64,000 bases of DNA from Steroidobacter denitrificans (GCF_001579945.1 NZ_CP011971.1:1452001-1516000); one strand, 5' to 3'; shown: positions 1 through 12,525, counted from the stretch's first letter. The notes: generated by a model not told the origin, from the letters alone. Made by a program: numbers and translations.

Positions 1-67
1 ATTGCTGGAGACCGGACTATCCAAGGAAGAGATCGGACAACTACGCGCCGCAGGCGTGCTCACCTGA
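1..67 (+). CDS. C-terminal end of a CaiB/BaiF-type CoA-transferase (partial)
   Basis: Only the last 21 codons of a gene that begins before the window are present. The frame starts at base 2 and ends in TGA at 65-67. The peptide reads LLETGLSKEEIGQLRAAGVL followed by T. A helix of the type GxSxEEIxxLRxxGV is the usual ending of CaiB/BaiF family (class III) CoA-transferases. The assignment rests on this short tail alone, so substrate and role cannot be stated. A DUF or acyl-CoA enzyme with a similar tail is possible. Confidence 0.5.
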   Translation, partial: LLETGLSKEEIGQLRAAGVLT

Positions 68-115
68 GGCGGGGTCGCTTCCCTCCGGCTGCGGCTTCAT
101 GAGCGCACCGGGGCG

Positions 116-139
116 AGTGCCTGTCCCAGTGCCTGTCCA
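116..139. repeat. 12-bp direct tandem repeat (2 copies)
   Basis: AGTGCCTGTCCC at 116-127 is followed at once by AGTGCCTGTCCA at 128-139, with one mismatch at the last base. It lies in the 240-bp space between the partial CoA-transferase and the tRNA gene. No function is visible. It is one of several short tandem duplications found only between genes in this window. Confidence 0.7.
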
Positions 140-259
140 AGGCGAACTGTGGCCGGTTCGCGGCTTATCCGCTCCGCCGAGAGGACGCATTTCCGGGGGA
201 AGAGGGGCTGTCGGCCGGGCGGGAAGGCCGGCGCGGCGGCCTGTCCGCATGTTTCAGCT

Positions 260-287
260 TTGCGCCTGCCGATGTCCCCTCTATACT
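260..287 (+). promoter_or_regulatory. Putative promoter of tRNA-Leu
   Basis: A good -10 box, TATACT (282-287), lies about 20 bp before the tRNA. A weak -35, TTGCGC (260-265), sits 16 bp upstream of it. The segment after the -10 is GC-rich (tgcgccc), which is the stringent-control type of discriminator known from stable RNA promoters. The -35 match is poor, so the box limits are an inference. Confidence 0.45.
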
Positions 288-307
288 TGCGCCCCCGCAC
301 TCCCAAG

Positions 308-394
308 GCCGGTGTGGCGGAACTGGTAGACGCGCCGGACTCAAAATCCGGTTCTGGCAACAGAGTGTGGGTTCGATTCCCTCCACCGGCACCA
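308..394 (+). tRNA. tRNA-Leu (anticodon CAA)
   Basis: The 7-bp acceptor stem GCCGGTG (308-314) pairs with CACCGGC (384-390). It is followed by discriminator A and an encoded CCA (392-394). The anticodon arm CCGGA-CTCAAAA-TCCGG gives anticodon CAA, which reads UUG leucine codons. A long variable arm between the anticodon and T arms is as expected for a class II tRNA. The T arm contains GGTTCGATTCC. At about 87 nt the length is normal for tRNA-Leu. Confidence 0.97.
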
Positions 395-479
395 TGAGAG
401 CAGCCGATAACCGCTGATACGGGGATCCCAGGGGATTGCCCCTGCAGCCGGCTTCGGTTCCTGCTATTTTGCGCGCCCC

Positions 480-3870
<3,391 letters not shown>

Positions 3871-3928
3871 GCCATGGCGAGGTGGAATCGGCCGCTCATG
3901 GATCTGCTCGGCCGAGTGGTGAAGTGCA

Positions 3929-3994
3929 ATCCCGCTCAAGGCCTTTGCCTGCCGTGAATCCGAAGGCACGGCAGGCAAGGATCATGAGCGGGAT
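3929..3994. terminator. Nested double hairpin between convergent genes
   Basis: An outer 10-bp perfect arm ATCCCGCTCA (3929-3938) pairs with TGAGCGGGAT (3985-3994). It encloses an inner 12-bp perfect arm TTGCCTGCCGTG (3945-3956) that pairs with CACGGCAGGCAA (3967-3978) around a 10-nt loop. It lies in the 187-bp gap where the AI-2E gene and the CorC-like gene converge, as a bidirectional terminator would. No T-run follows, so factor-independent termination is uncertain. Confidence 0.5.
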
Positions 3995-4057
3995 CACAGC
4001 CTCGAGACGGTATTGAGCCGGATAACGTGGTGCAGGAGCGGGCGTTTCAGGTTCGCT

Positions 4058-5362
4058 TCAGTGGCGGTTCGGTCGACGTTCTTCCGCTGCGCTCGACAGC
4101 AGGATTTTGTCGATGCGTACGCCGTCCATATCGACGATCTCGATCTTGAGGTCCCGCCAGGTCAAAGTGTCGCCGGCCTTGGGAATGCGTCCAAGGCGAG
4201 CCAATACGAAGCCCGCCACCGTGTGATAGTCGCGGCCGACCATATCGCGCCGATTGAGCCGGCGCTGCAATTCCTCGATCGAAAGATGGCCGTCGATGAT
4301 CCAGGACTGGTCGTTGCGCTGGACTGCATCGGGCCGGTCCCGGCTGCCAAGTTCCGGCAGTTCGCCGGCAATCGCCTTGAGGATGTCGATCGGGGTGGTA
4401 ATGCCGTCGATGTCCCCATACTCGTCGGTGACCACGGCCAGATGGGTGCTCGATTTCTGGAACTGGTCCAATAGCTGCAGCACCGAGATCGAATCGGGGA
4501 TATGCAGCGGCGGTTCGAGATCGTGGAGAGGATCGAGCCGGCCGCGATGCAGTGCCTCGCTTAGGTCGGCCAGGGTAACCACGCCCAGCAGCGCATCCAG
4601 CTTGTCGCGTGCCACCAGGAAGCGGGCATGGCCGCTGTCCTTCGCTTGTTGCCACAAGTCCGGCAACGGCTCCTCGATATCCAGCCAGATGATATCCTGG
4701 CGCGGAATCATGATCGAACCGACCTTGCGTTCGGCCAGCGCCAGTACCCCTTCGAGCAGCCGGCGTTCGGATGCGAGAAAGACGCCGGCGCGGGTGCCCT
4801 CGGCCACCAGGGCCCGTACGTCATCCTCGGTGACCGCAGCCTGGGGTGCCGCCGATAGCGGCAGGATTCTCAGCACCGCGTTCACCGATATCGTCAGCAA
4901 CCATACCAGCGGAGCCATTATGGTGGCGAACAGGCGCATGATGGGAGCGACCCGGATGGCCAGAATGTCGGCATGCAGCAAAGCCACCCGCTTGGGGACC
5001 AGTTCGCCCAGGATCAATGTGGCGAACGTGACCAGCAATACGACCACACCGAAGGCCAGCTCTCGAGCGTAGGCGACCGGCACGCCCCAGCCGGCCAGGA
5101 CGAGTCCGAAGGCTTCGGCCAGGGCGGCGCCGCTGTAGACGCCGGTAAGGATACCGATGAGTGTGATACCGATCTGGATCGCGGACAGGAAGGTCGTGGG
5201 GTCTTCCATCAGGGCCAGGGCGGAACGCGCACCGGCCTTCCCCTGGTCGGCCGCCATCTGGACCCGGCTGCGCTTGGCGGAAACCAGGGCCATTTCCGAC
5301 AGGGCAAAGAAGCCGTTCAGCAGTATCAGCAAGGCAATGATGAAGACTTCGCTGGGGGGCAT
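4058..5362 (-). CDS. CNNM/CorC-HlyC family transporter (DUF21, CBS pair, CorC_HlyC domain)
   Basis: This inner-membrane protein belongs to the hemolysin C / CorB-like family, associated with Mg2+/Co2+ homeostasis. The N-terminal DUF21/CNNM membrane domain (about residues 1-200) includes NGFFALSEMAL and GELVPKR. A CBS pair follows (about 210-335, with VTDEYGDIDGI in the second), then a C-terminal CorC_HlyC domain with YHTVAGFVL. The start at 5362 (MPPSEVF) gives the standard N-terminus and 434 residues. An upstream in-frame ATG at 5449 would add 29 unrelated residues across the divergent yajC promoter. Substrate is inferred from family only. Confidence 0.9.
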   Translation of the reverse strand: MPPSEVFIIALLILLNGFFALSEMALVSAKRSRVQMAADQGKAGARSALALMEDPTTFLSAIQIGITLIGILTGVYSGAALAEAFGLVLAGWGVPVAYARELAFGVVVLLVTFATLILGELVPKRVALLHADILAIRVAPIMRLFATIMAPLVWLLTISVNAVLRILPLSAAPQAAVTEDDVRALVAEGTRAGVFLASERRLLEGVLALAERKVGSIMIPRQDIIWLDIEEPLPDLWQQAKDSGHARFLVARDKLDALLGVVTLADLSEALHRGRLDPLHDLEPPLHIPDSISVLQLLDQFQKSSTHLAVVTDEYGDIDGITTPIDILKAIAGELPELGSRDRPDAVQRNDQSWIIDGHLSIEELQRRLNRRDMVGRDYHTVAGFVLARLGRIPKAGDTLTWRDLKIEIVDMDGVRIDKILLSSAAEERRPNRH

Positions 5363-5429
5363 GGAGCTAGACTCGTCGGTAGTCCTCGGGACAGGCGATA
5401 GTGTACATAGTGACGGAAATCCGCCTGTG

Positions 5430-5435
5430 TATAAT
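5430..5435 (+). promoter_or_regulatory. Putative -10 of the yajC-secD-secF promoter
   Basis: A perfect TATAAT lies in the gap between the divergent CorC-like gene and yajC, about 117 bp before the yajC ATG. The -35 region is poor (TAGTGA, 5408-5413, 16 bp upstream). The leader holds an 8-bp inverted repeat CCAGGCCG / CGGCCTGG, and a GGGAG ribosome site sits just before the yajC ATG. Confidence 0.5.
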
Positions 5436-5551
5436 GCGCCGCTCTTCATCGGTCCCAGGCTGTCGCCCAGGCCGGTTCAGGGACGGCCTGGACCGATGCC
5501 GGCGGCGGCGGGACCGCAGTACCCATCTCAGGTTAATCGGGAGCATTTACG

Positions 5552-5884
5552 ATGGACTGGCTGATTTCCACGGCGGCGGCACAGGCGCAGACCCCGGCCG
5601 GACAACCCGGCATGCTCATGCAGTTCCTGCCGCTGATCCTGATCTTTGTCGTCTTCTATTTTCTGCTCATTCGGCCGCAGACCAAGCGAGCCAAGGAGCA
5701 TCGCGCCATGGTTGCAGCACTGGAAGTAGGTGCGGAGGTGGTCACCAACGGGGGCATTCTCGGCAAGGTGACGCAGCTTGGCGAGCAATATTTGAGCGTC
5801 GAGGTTGCCGATGGCGTTACCTTGAAGATACAGCGTCACACCGTCTCGCAGGTGCTTCCCAAGGGCACGCTGAAGAGCATTTGA
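5552..5884 (+). CDS. yajC: Preprotein translocase accessory subunit YajC
   Basis: YajC is a small single-pass inner-membrane protein that co-purifies with SecDF-YidC. The 110 residues contain one transmembrane helix at about 23-40 (FLPLILIFVVFYFLLI) followed by the conserved cytoplasmic stretch RPQTKRAKEH and GAEVVTNGGI. GGGAG before the ATG supports the start. It lies 16 bp before secD, in the usual yajC-secD-secF order. Confidence 0.96.
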   Translation: MDWLISTAAAQAQTPAGQPGMLMQFLPLILIFVVFYFLLIRPQTKRAKEHRAMVAALEVGAEVVTNGGILGKVTQLGEQYLSVEVADGVTLKIQRHTVSQVLPKGTLKSI

Positions 5885-5900
5885 ATCGAATATACCCCGC

Positions 5901-7757
5901 ATGTACCAGATCTCACCCTGGCGATACTGGCTGGTCGGTATCGTTGTCTCTCTCGGTCTTTTACTGGCGCTACCCAATCTGTTCGGGGACGAACTCGCCA
6001 TTCAACTGGCACGCGATGACCGGGCCGCCATGGATGCATCGGGGCAGGCGCGCATCGAAGGCATCCTGGCAGCACAGCAGGTCGCCCCCTCGGCCGCTTA
6101 CCTGGAAGATGGCAGGCTGATTCTGCGATTCGCGCACGTGGATGACCAGTTGAAGGCGCGTGACGCGATCAATGACGGTACGGCGGGCGACTATGTCGTC
6201 GCGCTGACCAGCGTGCCGCGTACGCCGGCGGCGCTGCGCAAGATCGGATTGAAACCGATGAGCCTGGGTCTGGACCTGCGCGGCGGCGTGCATTTCATGT
6301 ACGAGGTGGACGTCGAAGGCGCCATCGACAATGCCATACAGCGCATGGCACAAGACATCCGCAAGCAGCTGCGTGATGCGCGCATCGCATTCACGGCGGC
6401 GAACGTGGAGGGACGGGAAGTCAAGGTGACGCTGCGTCCCGGCGCCGACCTGCAGGCTGCGCGCAAGCTCATCCAGGCAAACGATCCCGGGATCTCCTTG
6501 CGCAACGACACACAGGGCGGCCTGGATGTCCTGTTCGTCGGCTTTACGCCGGACCGGGTGAAGGCGCGGCAGGACTTCGCGATCGAGCAAAACATCACCA
6601 CCTTGCGCAATCGCGTCGATGAACTGGGCGTATCCGAGCCGATCGTGGCGCGCCAGGGCGTCGATCGTATCGTGGTGCAATTGCCGGGCGTGCAGGATCC
6701 GAACCAGGCGGTACGGGTGTTGGGATCCTCGGCAACGGTCGAGTTCCGGCTGGTGGATGAAGCGAACAATCCCTACGAGGCGCAGTCCAGCAAGCGTATT
6801 CCGATCGGCTCGAAGCTTTACCTGGAAACGGATGGACGACCGATCCTGCTCAAGCGCGACGTGATCGCAACGGGAGACCAGCTCACCAACGCGACTTCCG
6901 GTTTCTCGGAAGGCACTCCCGAAGTCAACGTCACTCTGGATGCCCGCGGCGGGCAGGAGATGCTCAATGCGACGCGTGACAATGTCGGCCGCCGCATGGC
7001 AGTGGTCTATATCGAAACCAAGAATCTCGCGGAAGGCGAGATCTGCAAGGGAATACGTGCAGGAGATACCTGCACCGAGGAGCGCGTGATCAGTGCGGCG
7101 ACGATCCAGAGTGTCTTATCCTCGCGTTTTCGCATCACCGGACTGCAATCCGCCGAAGCGCATGAACTGGCGCTGCTGTTGCGTTCCGGCGCGCTTGCGG
7201 CGCCGCAAACGATCGTGGAACAACGCTCTATCGGCCCCAGCCTGGGCCAGGACAACATCGACCGCGGCATGATGGCGATGGCGATCGGCGGCTTGCTGAC
7301 GTTCCTGTTTTTATCCATCTATTACAGCGCCTTTGGGATAGTCGCGTGCCTGGTGCTGACCGTGAACGTCATGCTGCTGGTGGCGGTGATGTCGTTGCTG
7401 CAAGCGTCGCTGACATTGCCCGGCATCGCCGGTATCGTCTTGACGATCGGTATGGCCGCCGATGCAAACGTGCTGATTTACGAGCGTATTCGTGAAGAAT
7501 TGCGCAGCGGTAATTCCCCCCAGGCGGCAATCCATGCGGGTTTCGACAAGGCGTTCTCGGCAATCGCGGATTCCAATATCACCACCCTGATAGCCGGTGT
7601 CGCGCTGTTCGCGTTCGGCACCGGCCCGATCAAGGGTTTTGCCGTAACGCTGGTGCTGGGGATCTTCACGTCCCTGTTCAGTGCCATTTTGTGCTCGCGC
7701 GTGCTGATCGATCTGATATGGGGCCGCCGCAGGCGGCTTGCGGCTCTCCCGGTATAG
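5901..7757 (+). CDS. secD: Protein translocase subunit SecD
   Basis: SecD works with SecF and the proton motive force to pull exported proteins out on the periplasmic side. The 618-residue protein matches the family length (E. coli 615). An N-terminal transmembrane helix (about 9-28) is followed by a large periplasmic domain with GLDLRGGVHF, then five C-terminal membrane helices carrying GMAADANVLIYERIREE, the conserved TM4 region. It is co-oriented with yajC (16 bp upstream) and secF (38 bp downstream). Confidence 0.97.
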   Translation: MYQISPWRYWLVGIVVSLGLLLALPNLFGDELAIQLARDDRAAMDASGQARIEGILAAQQVAPSAAYLEDGRLILRFAHVDDQLKARDAINDGTAGDYVVALTSVPRTPAALRKIGLKPMSLGLDLRGGVHFMYEVDVEGAIDNAIQRMAQDIRKQLRDARIAFTAANVEGREVKVTLRPGADLQAARKLIQANDPGISLRNDTQGGLDVLFVGFTPDRVKARQDFAIEQNITTLRNRVDELGVSEPIVARQGVDRIVVQLPGVQDPNQAVRVLGSSATVEFRLVDEANNPYEAQSSKRIPIGSKLYLETDGRPILLKRDVIATGDQLTNATSGFSEGTPEVNVTLDARGGQEMLNATRDNVGRRMAVVYIETKNLAEGEICKGIRAGDTCTEERVISAATIQSVLSSRFRITGLQSAEAHELALLLRSGALAAPQTIVEQRSIGPSLGQDNIDRGMMAMAIGGLLTFLFLSIYYSAFGIVACLVLTVNVMLLVAVMSLLQASLTLPGIAGIVLTIGMAADANVLIYERIREELRSGNSPQAAIHAGFDKAFSAIADSNITTLIAGVALFAFGTGPIKGFAVTLVLGIFTSLFSAILCSRVLIDLIWGRRRRLAALPV

Positions 7758-7795
7758 GCCGCCTACGGCAGCCACTGTAGAACACGAGCAGGCAG

Positions 7796-8731
7796 ATGGA
7801 ATTTTTCAAGCGTACCCCGTCGATCGACTTCATGCGCATGCGCTACGTCACCTACGGGATTTCCGTGATAATCATGGTGGGCTCGATCGCATTGATTGCG
7901 ATACGCGGACTGAACTTTGGCGTCGACTTCACCGGCGGTGTGATCATCGAGGTCAACTATCCGGCGGCGGCCGACATCGACGGCGCCCGCAATGCCTTGG
8001 AGCAGGCCGGCTTCGAGGAGGCACAGGTACAATCCTTCGGTAGTTCACGTGATCTGGCGGTACGGGTGCCGCCGCCGCGGAGCGGCGACATCAATGAGCT
8101 CAGCGTACAAGTCGGCGAGGCGCTGCGGGCGGCGGATCCGGGTGTGGAAGTGCGCCGCACCGAAGTGGTCGGCCCGCAGGTCGGGCGCGATCTGACCGAA
8201 CAAGGCGGACTGGCCCTGTTGTTCACATTCATCGGCATCCTGATCTATGTGGCATTTCGCTTCGAGAAAAAGATGGCCAGCAGCACCGTACTGGCGGCGA
8301 TCCATGATCCGGTGGCGATCCTGGGTTTCTTTGCCTTGACCCAGTTGCCTTTCGACCTGTCGGTGCTGGCGGCAGTGCTCGCGGTCATCGGCTATTCCAT
8401 CAACGATACCGTCGTGGTGTTCGATCGAGTACGCGAACTGTTTTTGCTGATGCGTAAGGCCTCCCCGTATGAGGTACTCAACGCCGCCCTCAATCAGACC
8501 TTGTCACGTACCGTGATGACCAGCTTCTCGGTGCTGTTCGTGGTCGTATCGCTATATGCTTTCGGCGGTGAAACGCTCAAGTCCTTTTCCATCGCAATCA
8601 TCATCGGCGTGTTCGTAGGCACCTATTCCTCTGTCTTCGTCTCGGCTTCTTTGGTGCTGGATATGAAAATGAAGGCTCAGGACCTGATGCCGATCAAGAA
8701 GAATGATCCCGAGTTGGATGCGCTGCCCTGA
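7796..8731 (+). CDS. secF: Protein translocase subunit SecF
   Basis: SecF is the partner of SecD in post-translocational export. The 311-residue protein has six membrane helices. It carries the P1-domain motif GVDFTGGVIIEV, the TM4 motif YSINDTVVVFDRVRE with the functional Asp, and TLSRTVMTS. An RRM-like periplasmic segment lies between the first two helices. Start MEFFKRTPSIDFMRMRY is the normal SecF N-terminus. Confidence 0.97.
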   Translation: MEFFKRTPSIDFMRMRYVTYGISVIIMVGSIALIAIRGLNFGVDFTGGVIIEVNYPAAADIDGARNALEQAGFEEAQVQSFGSSRDLAVRVPPPRSGDINELSVQVGEALRAADPGVEVRRTEVVGPQVGRDLTEQGGLALLFTFIGILIYVAFRFEKKMASSTVLAAIHDPVAILGFFALTQLPFDLSVLAAVLAVIGYSINDTVVVFDRVRELFLLMRKASPYEVLNAALNQTLSRTVMTSFSVLFVVVSLYAFGGETLKSFSIAIIIGVFVGTYSSVFVSASLVLDMKMKAQDLMPIKKNDPELDALP

Positions 8732-8863
8732 GGCAGGTCTGAGCAGGATGGGGCTTTTACACCGGCGCGAGGTAATCGTCCTGGCGCGCTTCGCCCTCGC
8801 ATCAGCCCCGGGCTTTCATCTTCCGACCGATCGGTCCAGCCTCCCATTTCGTATCCATCAAGC

Positions 8864-9841
8864 ATGAACCTGCTCATCTGGCTCGCTTTCTTCGCGCTGT
8901 TCATCGGGCTGCTGGCGCTCGATCTGGGCGTATTCCACCGCAAGTCGCAGGTCATGAGCGTGCGCCAGGCGCTGGGCTGGACCCTGATCTGGATCACGGT
9001 GGCCATGTCCTTCTCCGGGCTGGTCTATGGTGTCTACGAACATCATTGGCTGGGATGGCATGCGACCTCGGATTCGGTGAGCGGCTCTCAGGCCGCGATC
9101 GAATACGTGACCGGCTATCTGCTCGAATGGTCGCTGTCGGTCGACAACATTTTCGTCATCGCAGTGATTTTCAGCTACATGAAGATTCCGGCGCAGTACC
9201 AGTACCGGGTATTATTCTGGGGCATCATCGGCGCGATCGTTCTGCGCGGTGCCATGATCGCAGCGGGCTCGGTGCTGATCCATGCTTTCGATTGGATGTT
9301 CTATGTGTTCGGCGCGATCCTGCTGCTGTCGGCGGCGCGCATGCTCAAGCACGAGGAAGAGTTCGATCCCGGCCAGAGCGTCCTGCTGCGCCTGGCACGG
9401 CGGGTCTATCCGGTGAGCGACAGGCTGGATGGCGAGCGGTTCTTCACTCGCGTCGACGGCGTACGCGCCGCGACACCGCTGTTCATGACCCTGGTGCTGG
9501 TGGACTTCGCCGACGTCGTGTTCGCCGTCGATTCGATTCCGGCGATCTTCGCGGTGACCCAGGATCCGTTCATCGTGTTCACATCGAACGCCTTCGCCAT
9601 CCTGGGCCTGCGAGCGCTGTATTTCGCGATTGCCGGACTGATGAGCATGTTCAGGTACATCAAGTTCAGCCTGATCGCAATTCTGGCCTTCGTCGGCATC
9701 AAGATGATGCTGCATCATCATCTCTTGATCCCGCATGTGATGTCTCTGGGCATCATCGTCGCCTGCCTGGTCGCGGGCGTGGCGGCTTCCCTGTGGGCCG
9801 CGCGGCACGATCGCAGGGTAGAGACCGGCGGGCATGGTTAG
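8864..9841 (+). CDS. TerC family integral membrane protein
   Basis: This is a nine-helix-type TerC family protein of 325 residues. It has acidic residues within the helices (LALDLGVFHRK near the start, EWSLSVDNIFV, DFADVVFAVDSIPAIFA, all family hallmarks). Relatives are linked to tellurium resistance or to Mn2+ efflux during metalation of exported proteins. Placement after secDF is suggestive for the latter, but the substrate is not shown by sequence. The 132-bp upstream gap has no recognisable Mn riboswitch (yybP-ykoY) core. Confidence 0.9.
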   Translation: MNLLIWLAFFALFIGLLALDLGVFHRKSQVMSVRQALGWTLIWITVAMSFSGLVYGVYEHHWLGWHATSDSVSGSQAAIEYVTGYLLEWSLSVDNIFVIAVIFSYMKIPAQYQYRVLFWGIIGAIVLRGAMIAAGSVLIHAFDWMFYVFGAILLLSAARMLKHEEEFDPGQSVLLRLARRVYPVSDRLDGERFFTRVDGVRAATPLFMTLVLVDFADVVFAVDSIPAIFAVTQDPFIVFTSNAFAILGLRALYFAIAGLMSMFRYIKFSLIAILAFVGIKMMLHHHLLIPHVMSLGIIVACLVAGVAASLWAARHDRRVETGGHG

Positions 9842-9842
9842 C

Positions 9843-9859
9843 CGGCTTTGAAAAAGCCG
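9843..9859. terminator. Short hairpin after terC
   Basis: CGGCTTT (9843-9849) pairs with AAAGCCG (9853-9859) around a GAA loop, immediately after the terC stop. It faces the convergent amino-acid permease gene. There is no T-run on either side, so it is only a candidate terminator. Confidence 0.4.
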
Positions 9860-9969
9860 ACTCAGCGGCGCCGTGCCTTTGCGGTCCGGCTCAGGCAGGC
9901 TGCCGTACGATGCGGCCAGGTGTGCCCGACACGGAATCAGCAGCGTCAGGAAGGGGCCGGGACAACGCC

Positions 9970-10002
9970 GGGATTGACGGGATTGACGGGATTGACGGGA
10001 TT
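9970..10002. repeat. 9-bp tandem repeat, 3.7 copies
   Basis: GGGATTGAC occurs three times in perfect register from 9970, then GGGATT. The array ends directly at the stop codon (TTA, 10003-10005) of the convergent permease gene, so it is wholly non-coding but touches the gene end. It looks like slipped-strand expansion. Confidence 0.8.
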
Positions 10003-11490
10003 TTACGCGCTGATTTTGTTACGCAACGCGCTGTGGCGATAGCCGTAGCCGAAATAGATTACAAAGCCGACCAGAATCCAGGTGGTCATCCAATGCCAGT
10101 TGTCCTTGAACGCCCGGGAGAACAGCCACAGGCAAATGATTGCACCGAGCGGGCAAATAATCCCGGCGAAAGGCACGCGGAAGGCGCGCGGCAGATCCGG
10201 CCGGGTTTTGCGTAGAACCAGAACGCCGATGCAAACCGTTGCGAACGCGAGCAAGGTGCCCATGGATACCAGGTCGCCCAGCACGCCGATCGGCAGCAAC
10301 CCAGCGAGCGTGCCGGCGACGAGTCCCACGAAGATCGTACCCTTGTGCGGTGTCTGGTAGCGCGGATGCACCTGGCCGAACATGCGGCCGATCAGGCCGT
10401 CCCTGGACATGGTGTAGAAGATGCGCGTCTGACCGATCATCATGACCAGGATCACCGAACTCAGACCTGCGATCGCACCGATTTCCACCACCGTCTTGAG
10501 CCATAGCAGATTGGGGTAGGCTTCCAGGGCCGTGGATACCGGTTTGGCCGTGCCCAGCAGTTCGTACGGCAGCATGCCCGTCAGTACCGCGGCGACGACG
10601 ATGTACAGGACGGTACATGCGACCAGGGAGCCGAGAATGCCGATCGGCATGTCGCGTTGCGGATTCTTCGCCTCCTGCGCGGCAGTCGACACCGCATCGA
10701 AGCCGATGTATGCAAAAAACACTACCGATGCACCGCGTACGATGCCGTCCCAGCCGAATCTTCCCGGGCCTTCGGCGGCGGGGATGTAGGGCACCCAATT
10801 CGAGGTGTCGACATATTGCAGACTGAAGGCGACGAACAACAGGATCACGGTGACCTTGATCGTCACGATGATGCCGTTGACGAACGCCGATTGCGACATG
10901 CCCCGCACGCACAGGGCGCATATGCCGAGGATGATGATGACCGCTGGCAGGTTGATGATCGCTCCGGTGGCGATCAGCTGCCCATCGATGACACTGAACG
11001 GCGCCGAGGCGAACGCTTCGGGCAGCCCCAGGGATCCGCCGGCCACCTCGCCGATCGAATGCAGCAGGCTGTTGAAGTAGCCCGACCAGCCGACCGCGAC
11101 CGTGGAGACGGCGAACAAGTATTCCAGCACCAGGTTCCAGCCGATGAACCATGCGATGAATTCGCCCAGAGTGGCATAGGAGTACGAATAGGCGCTGCCT
11201 GAGACCGGCAGCAGCGCGGCGAATTCGGCATAGCACAAGCCGGCCAGCGCACAGGCCACGCCTGCCAGGATGAAGCTGATGGTGATCGCCGGCCCGGCAT
11301 GGACCGCAGCGGCCTGACCGGTGAGGACGAAGATACCGGCGCCGATGACGGCACCGACGCCGAGCAGGATCAGTTGTCTGGCCGTCAGCACCCGCTTGAG
11401 CGTCGTTTCGCCGTGCAACGAGCCTTCGACGGGTTCGCCGGCATCGACGTGGGGGGCGGCACTGACGGGTTTCTTTATAAAGAGATTCAC
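10003..11490 (-). CDS. APC superfamily amino-acid permease (cationic amino-acid transporter type)
   Basis: This is a 495-residue inner-membrane amino-acid transporter with about twelve to thirteen hydrophobic helices. The first shows the unwound substrate-binding motif GAVIGAGIFVLTGQAA. The region EYLFAVSTVAVGWSGY and the closing helices resemble YfnA/CAT-type permeases. I place the start at GTG 11490 (VNLFIKKP) because GGAGG lies 10 nt upstream. Longer in-frame starts add non-membrane residues of poor quality. Substrate is unknown; cationic or broad amino acids are typical for relatives. Confidence 0.9.
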   Translation of the reverse strand: MNLFIKKPVSAAPHVDAGEPVEGSLHGETTLKRVLTARQLILLGVGAVIGAGIFVLTGQAAAVHAGPAITISFILAGVACALAGLCYAEFAALLPVSGSAYSYSYATLGEFIAWFIGWNLVLEYLFAVSTVAVGWSGYFNSLLHSIGEVAGGSLGLPEAFASAPFSVIDGQLIATGAIINLPAVIIILGICALCVRGMSQSAFVNGIIVTIKVTVILLFVAFSLQYVDTSNWVPYIPAAEGPGRFGWDGIVRGASVVFFAYIGFDAVSTAAQEAKNPQRDMPIGILGSLVACTVLYIVVAAVLTGMLPYELLGTAKPVSTALEAYPNLLWLKTVVEIGAIAGLSSVILVMMIGQTRIFYTMSRDGLIGRMFGQVHPRYQTPHKGTIFVGLVAGTLAGLLPIGVLGDLVSMGTLLAFATVCIGVLVLRKTRPDLPRAFRVPFAGIICPLGAIICLWLFSRAFKDNWHWMTTWILVGFVIYFGYGYRHSALRNKISA

Positions 11491-11593
11491 GCGTGACAAT
11501 CCTCCCGAGCGTGAAGACGGCCGAGCAAGCCTGCGATTGAGATCATGGCAGGCCTGCGGCCGAAAAATGAGCGCCAGGTATGCAGTGCATCCG

Positions 11594-12415
11594 CTAGGTC
11601 CGATCGCGTAACGATGCCGGCAGATAAGCACTCAGCAACTCCAGCAACGGCGCGTATACCTTGGGCGTACCGGCCACGATGTGCTCCTGCTGCCGGTATT
11701 CCGCCCCTGTCAGACTGCCGATCAGGCCGCCTGCCTCGGTAATCAGCAAGGCCCCGGCGGCCGTATCCCAGGGAGACAGGCCGAACTCCCAGAACGCATC
11801 GAGACGGCCGGCCGCGACATAGGCCAGATCCAAGGCGGCGGCCCCGGGCCGGCGGATACCGGCGGTGGCGCACGTAACCGCTTTGAACATTTCCATGTAA
11901 GCATCGAGCCATTGCAGATTGGCGCGGTAGGGGAAGCCGGTGCCGATCAACGCGTGTTCCAGGCCGGCGTGAGCGCTGACCCGTATGCGCCGGCCGTCCA
12001 ATTGCGCGCCTTCGCCGCGTGAGGCCGTGAACAGTTCCTGGCGTAACGGATCGTAGACGACGCCGTGCTCCATGCGTTCGCGGCGCTGGATGCCGATCGA
12101 TACCGCGAACTGCGGAAATCCATGCAAATAGTTCGTCGTACCGTCGAGAGGATCGATGATCCAGGTGAATTCGCTCTCATGTACTCCGGGCCGACCGTCG
12201 GAGTGGCCGCTTTCCTCCGCCAGGATTGCATGATCCGGGTAGCTGCGGCGTACGATCTCGATGATCGCTGCCTCGGCTTGGGTGTCGATCTCGGAAACGA
12301 AATCGTTTTGACCCTTGGTGCGTACTTCCAGGCGGTGTACCCGATTCATGCCGCGGACGATGACTTCTCCGGCGCGCCGCGCGGCGCGGATGGCGATATT
12401 GAGCAAGGGTTGCAT
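11594..12415 (-). CDS. suhB: Inositol-1-monophosphatase family protein (SuhB)
   Basis: This Mg2+-dependent phosphatase belongs to the inositol monophosphatase family. In enterics SuhB also joins the rRNA antitermination complex. The 273-residue protein has the metal-binding residues Glu67/Glu68 in AEESG, Asp88 and Asp91 in DPLDGTTNYLHGFP, and the later WDTAAGALLITEAGG motif. It is divergent from trmJ across about 150 bp. The suhB/trmJ pairing is conserved in gammaproteobacteria. Confidence 0.95.
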   Translation of the reverse strand: MQPLLNIAIRAARRAGEVIVRGMNRVHRLEVRTKGQNDFVSEIDTQAEAAIIEIVRRSYPDHAILAEESGHSDGRPGVHESEFTWIIDPLDGTTNYLHGFPQFAVSIGIQRRERMEHGVVYDPLRQELFTASRGEGAQLDGRRIRVSAHAGLEHALIGTGFPYRANLQWLDAYMEMFKAVTCATAGIRRPGAAALDLAYVAAGRLDAFWEFGLSPWDTAAGALLITEAGGLIGSLTGAEYRQQEHIVAGTPKVYAPLLELLSAYLPASLRDRT

Positions 12416-12525
12416 GATCGAACGAACCTCGAGGAATGATCTTCAGCGGCCGATAACCGGTCATCCTCGGTGTCGAAGGATGATCGAAGTACAGCTGAAG
12501 ACCGGTCGGCGATGCCGGAAGACGC

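Noticed and set aside
8732-8863. Possible Mn2+ (yybP-ykoY) riboswitch before terC
   Set aside because: No conserved internal loops of that riboswitch class could be found in the 132 bp.
9046-10215. 389-codon frame overlapping terC
   Set aside because: Arg/Gly-rich, out of frame with the conserved TerC protein; a shadow.
10019-11236. 405-codon minus-strand frame within the permease gene
   Set aside because: It lies in another frame of the same strand as the permease, with Arg/His-rich composition and no domain.
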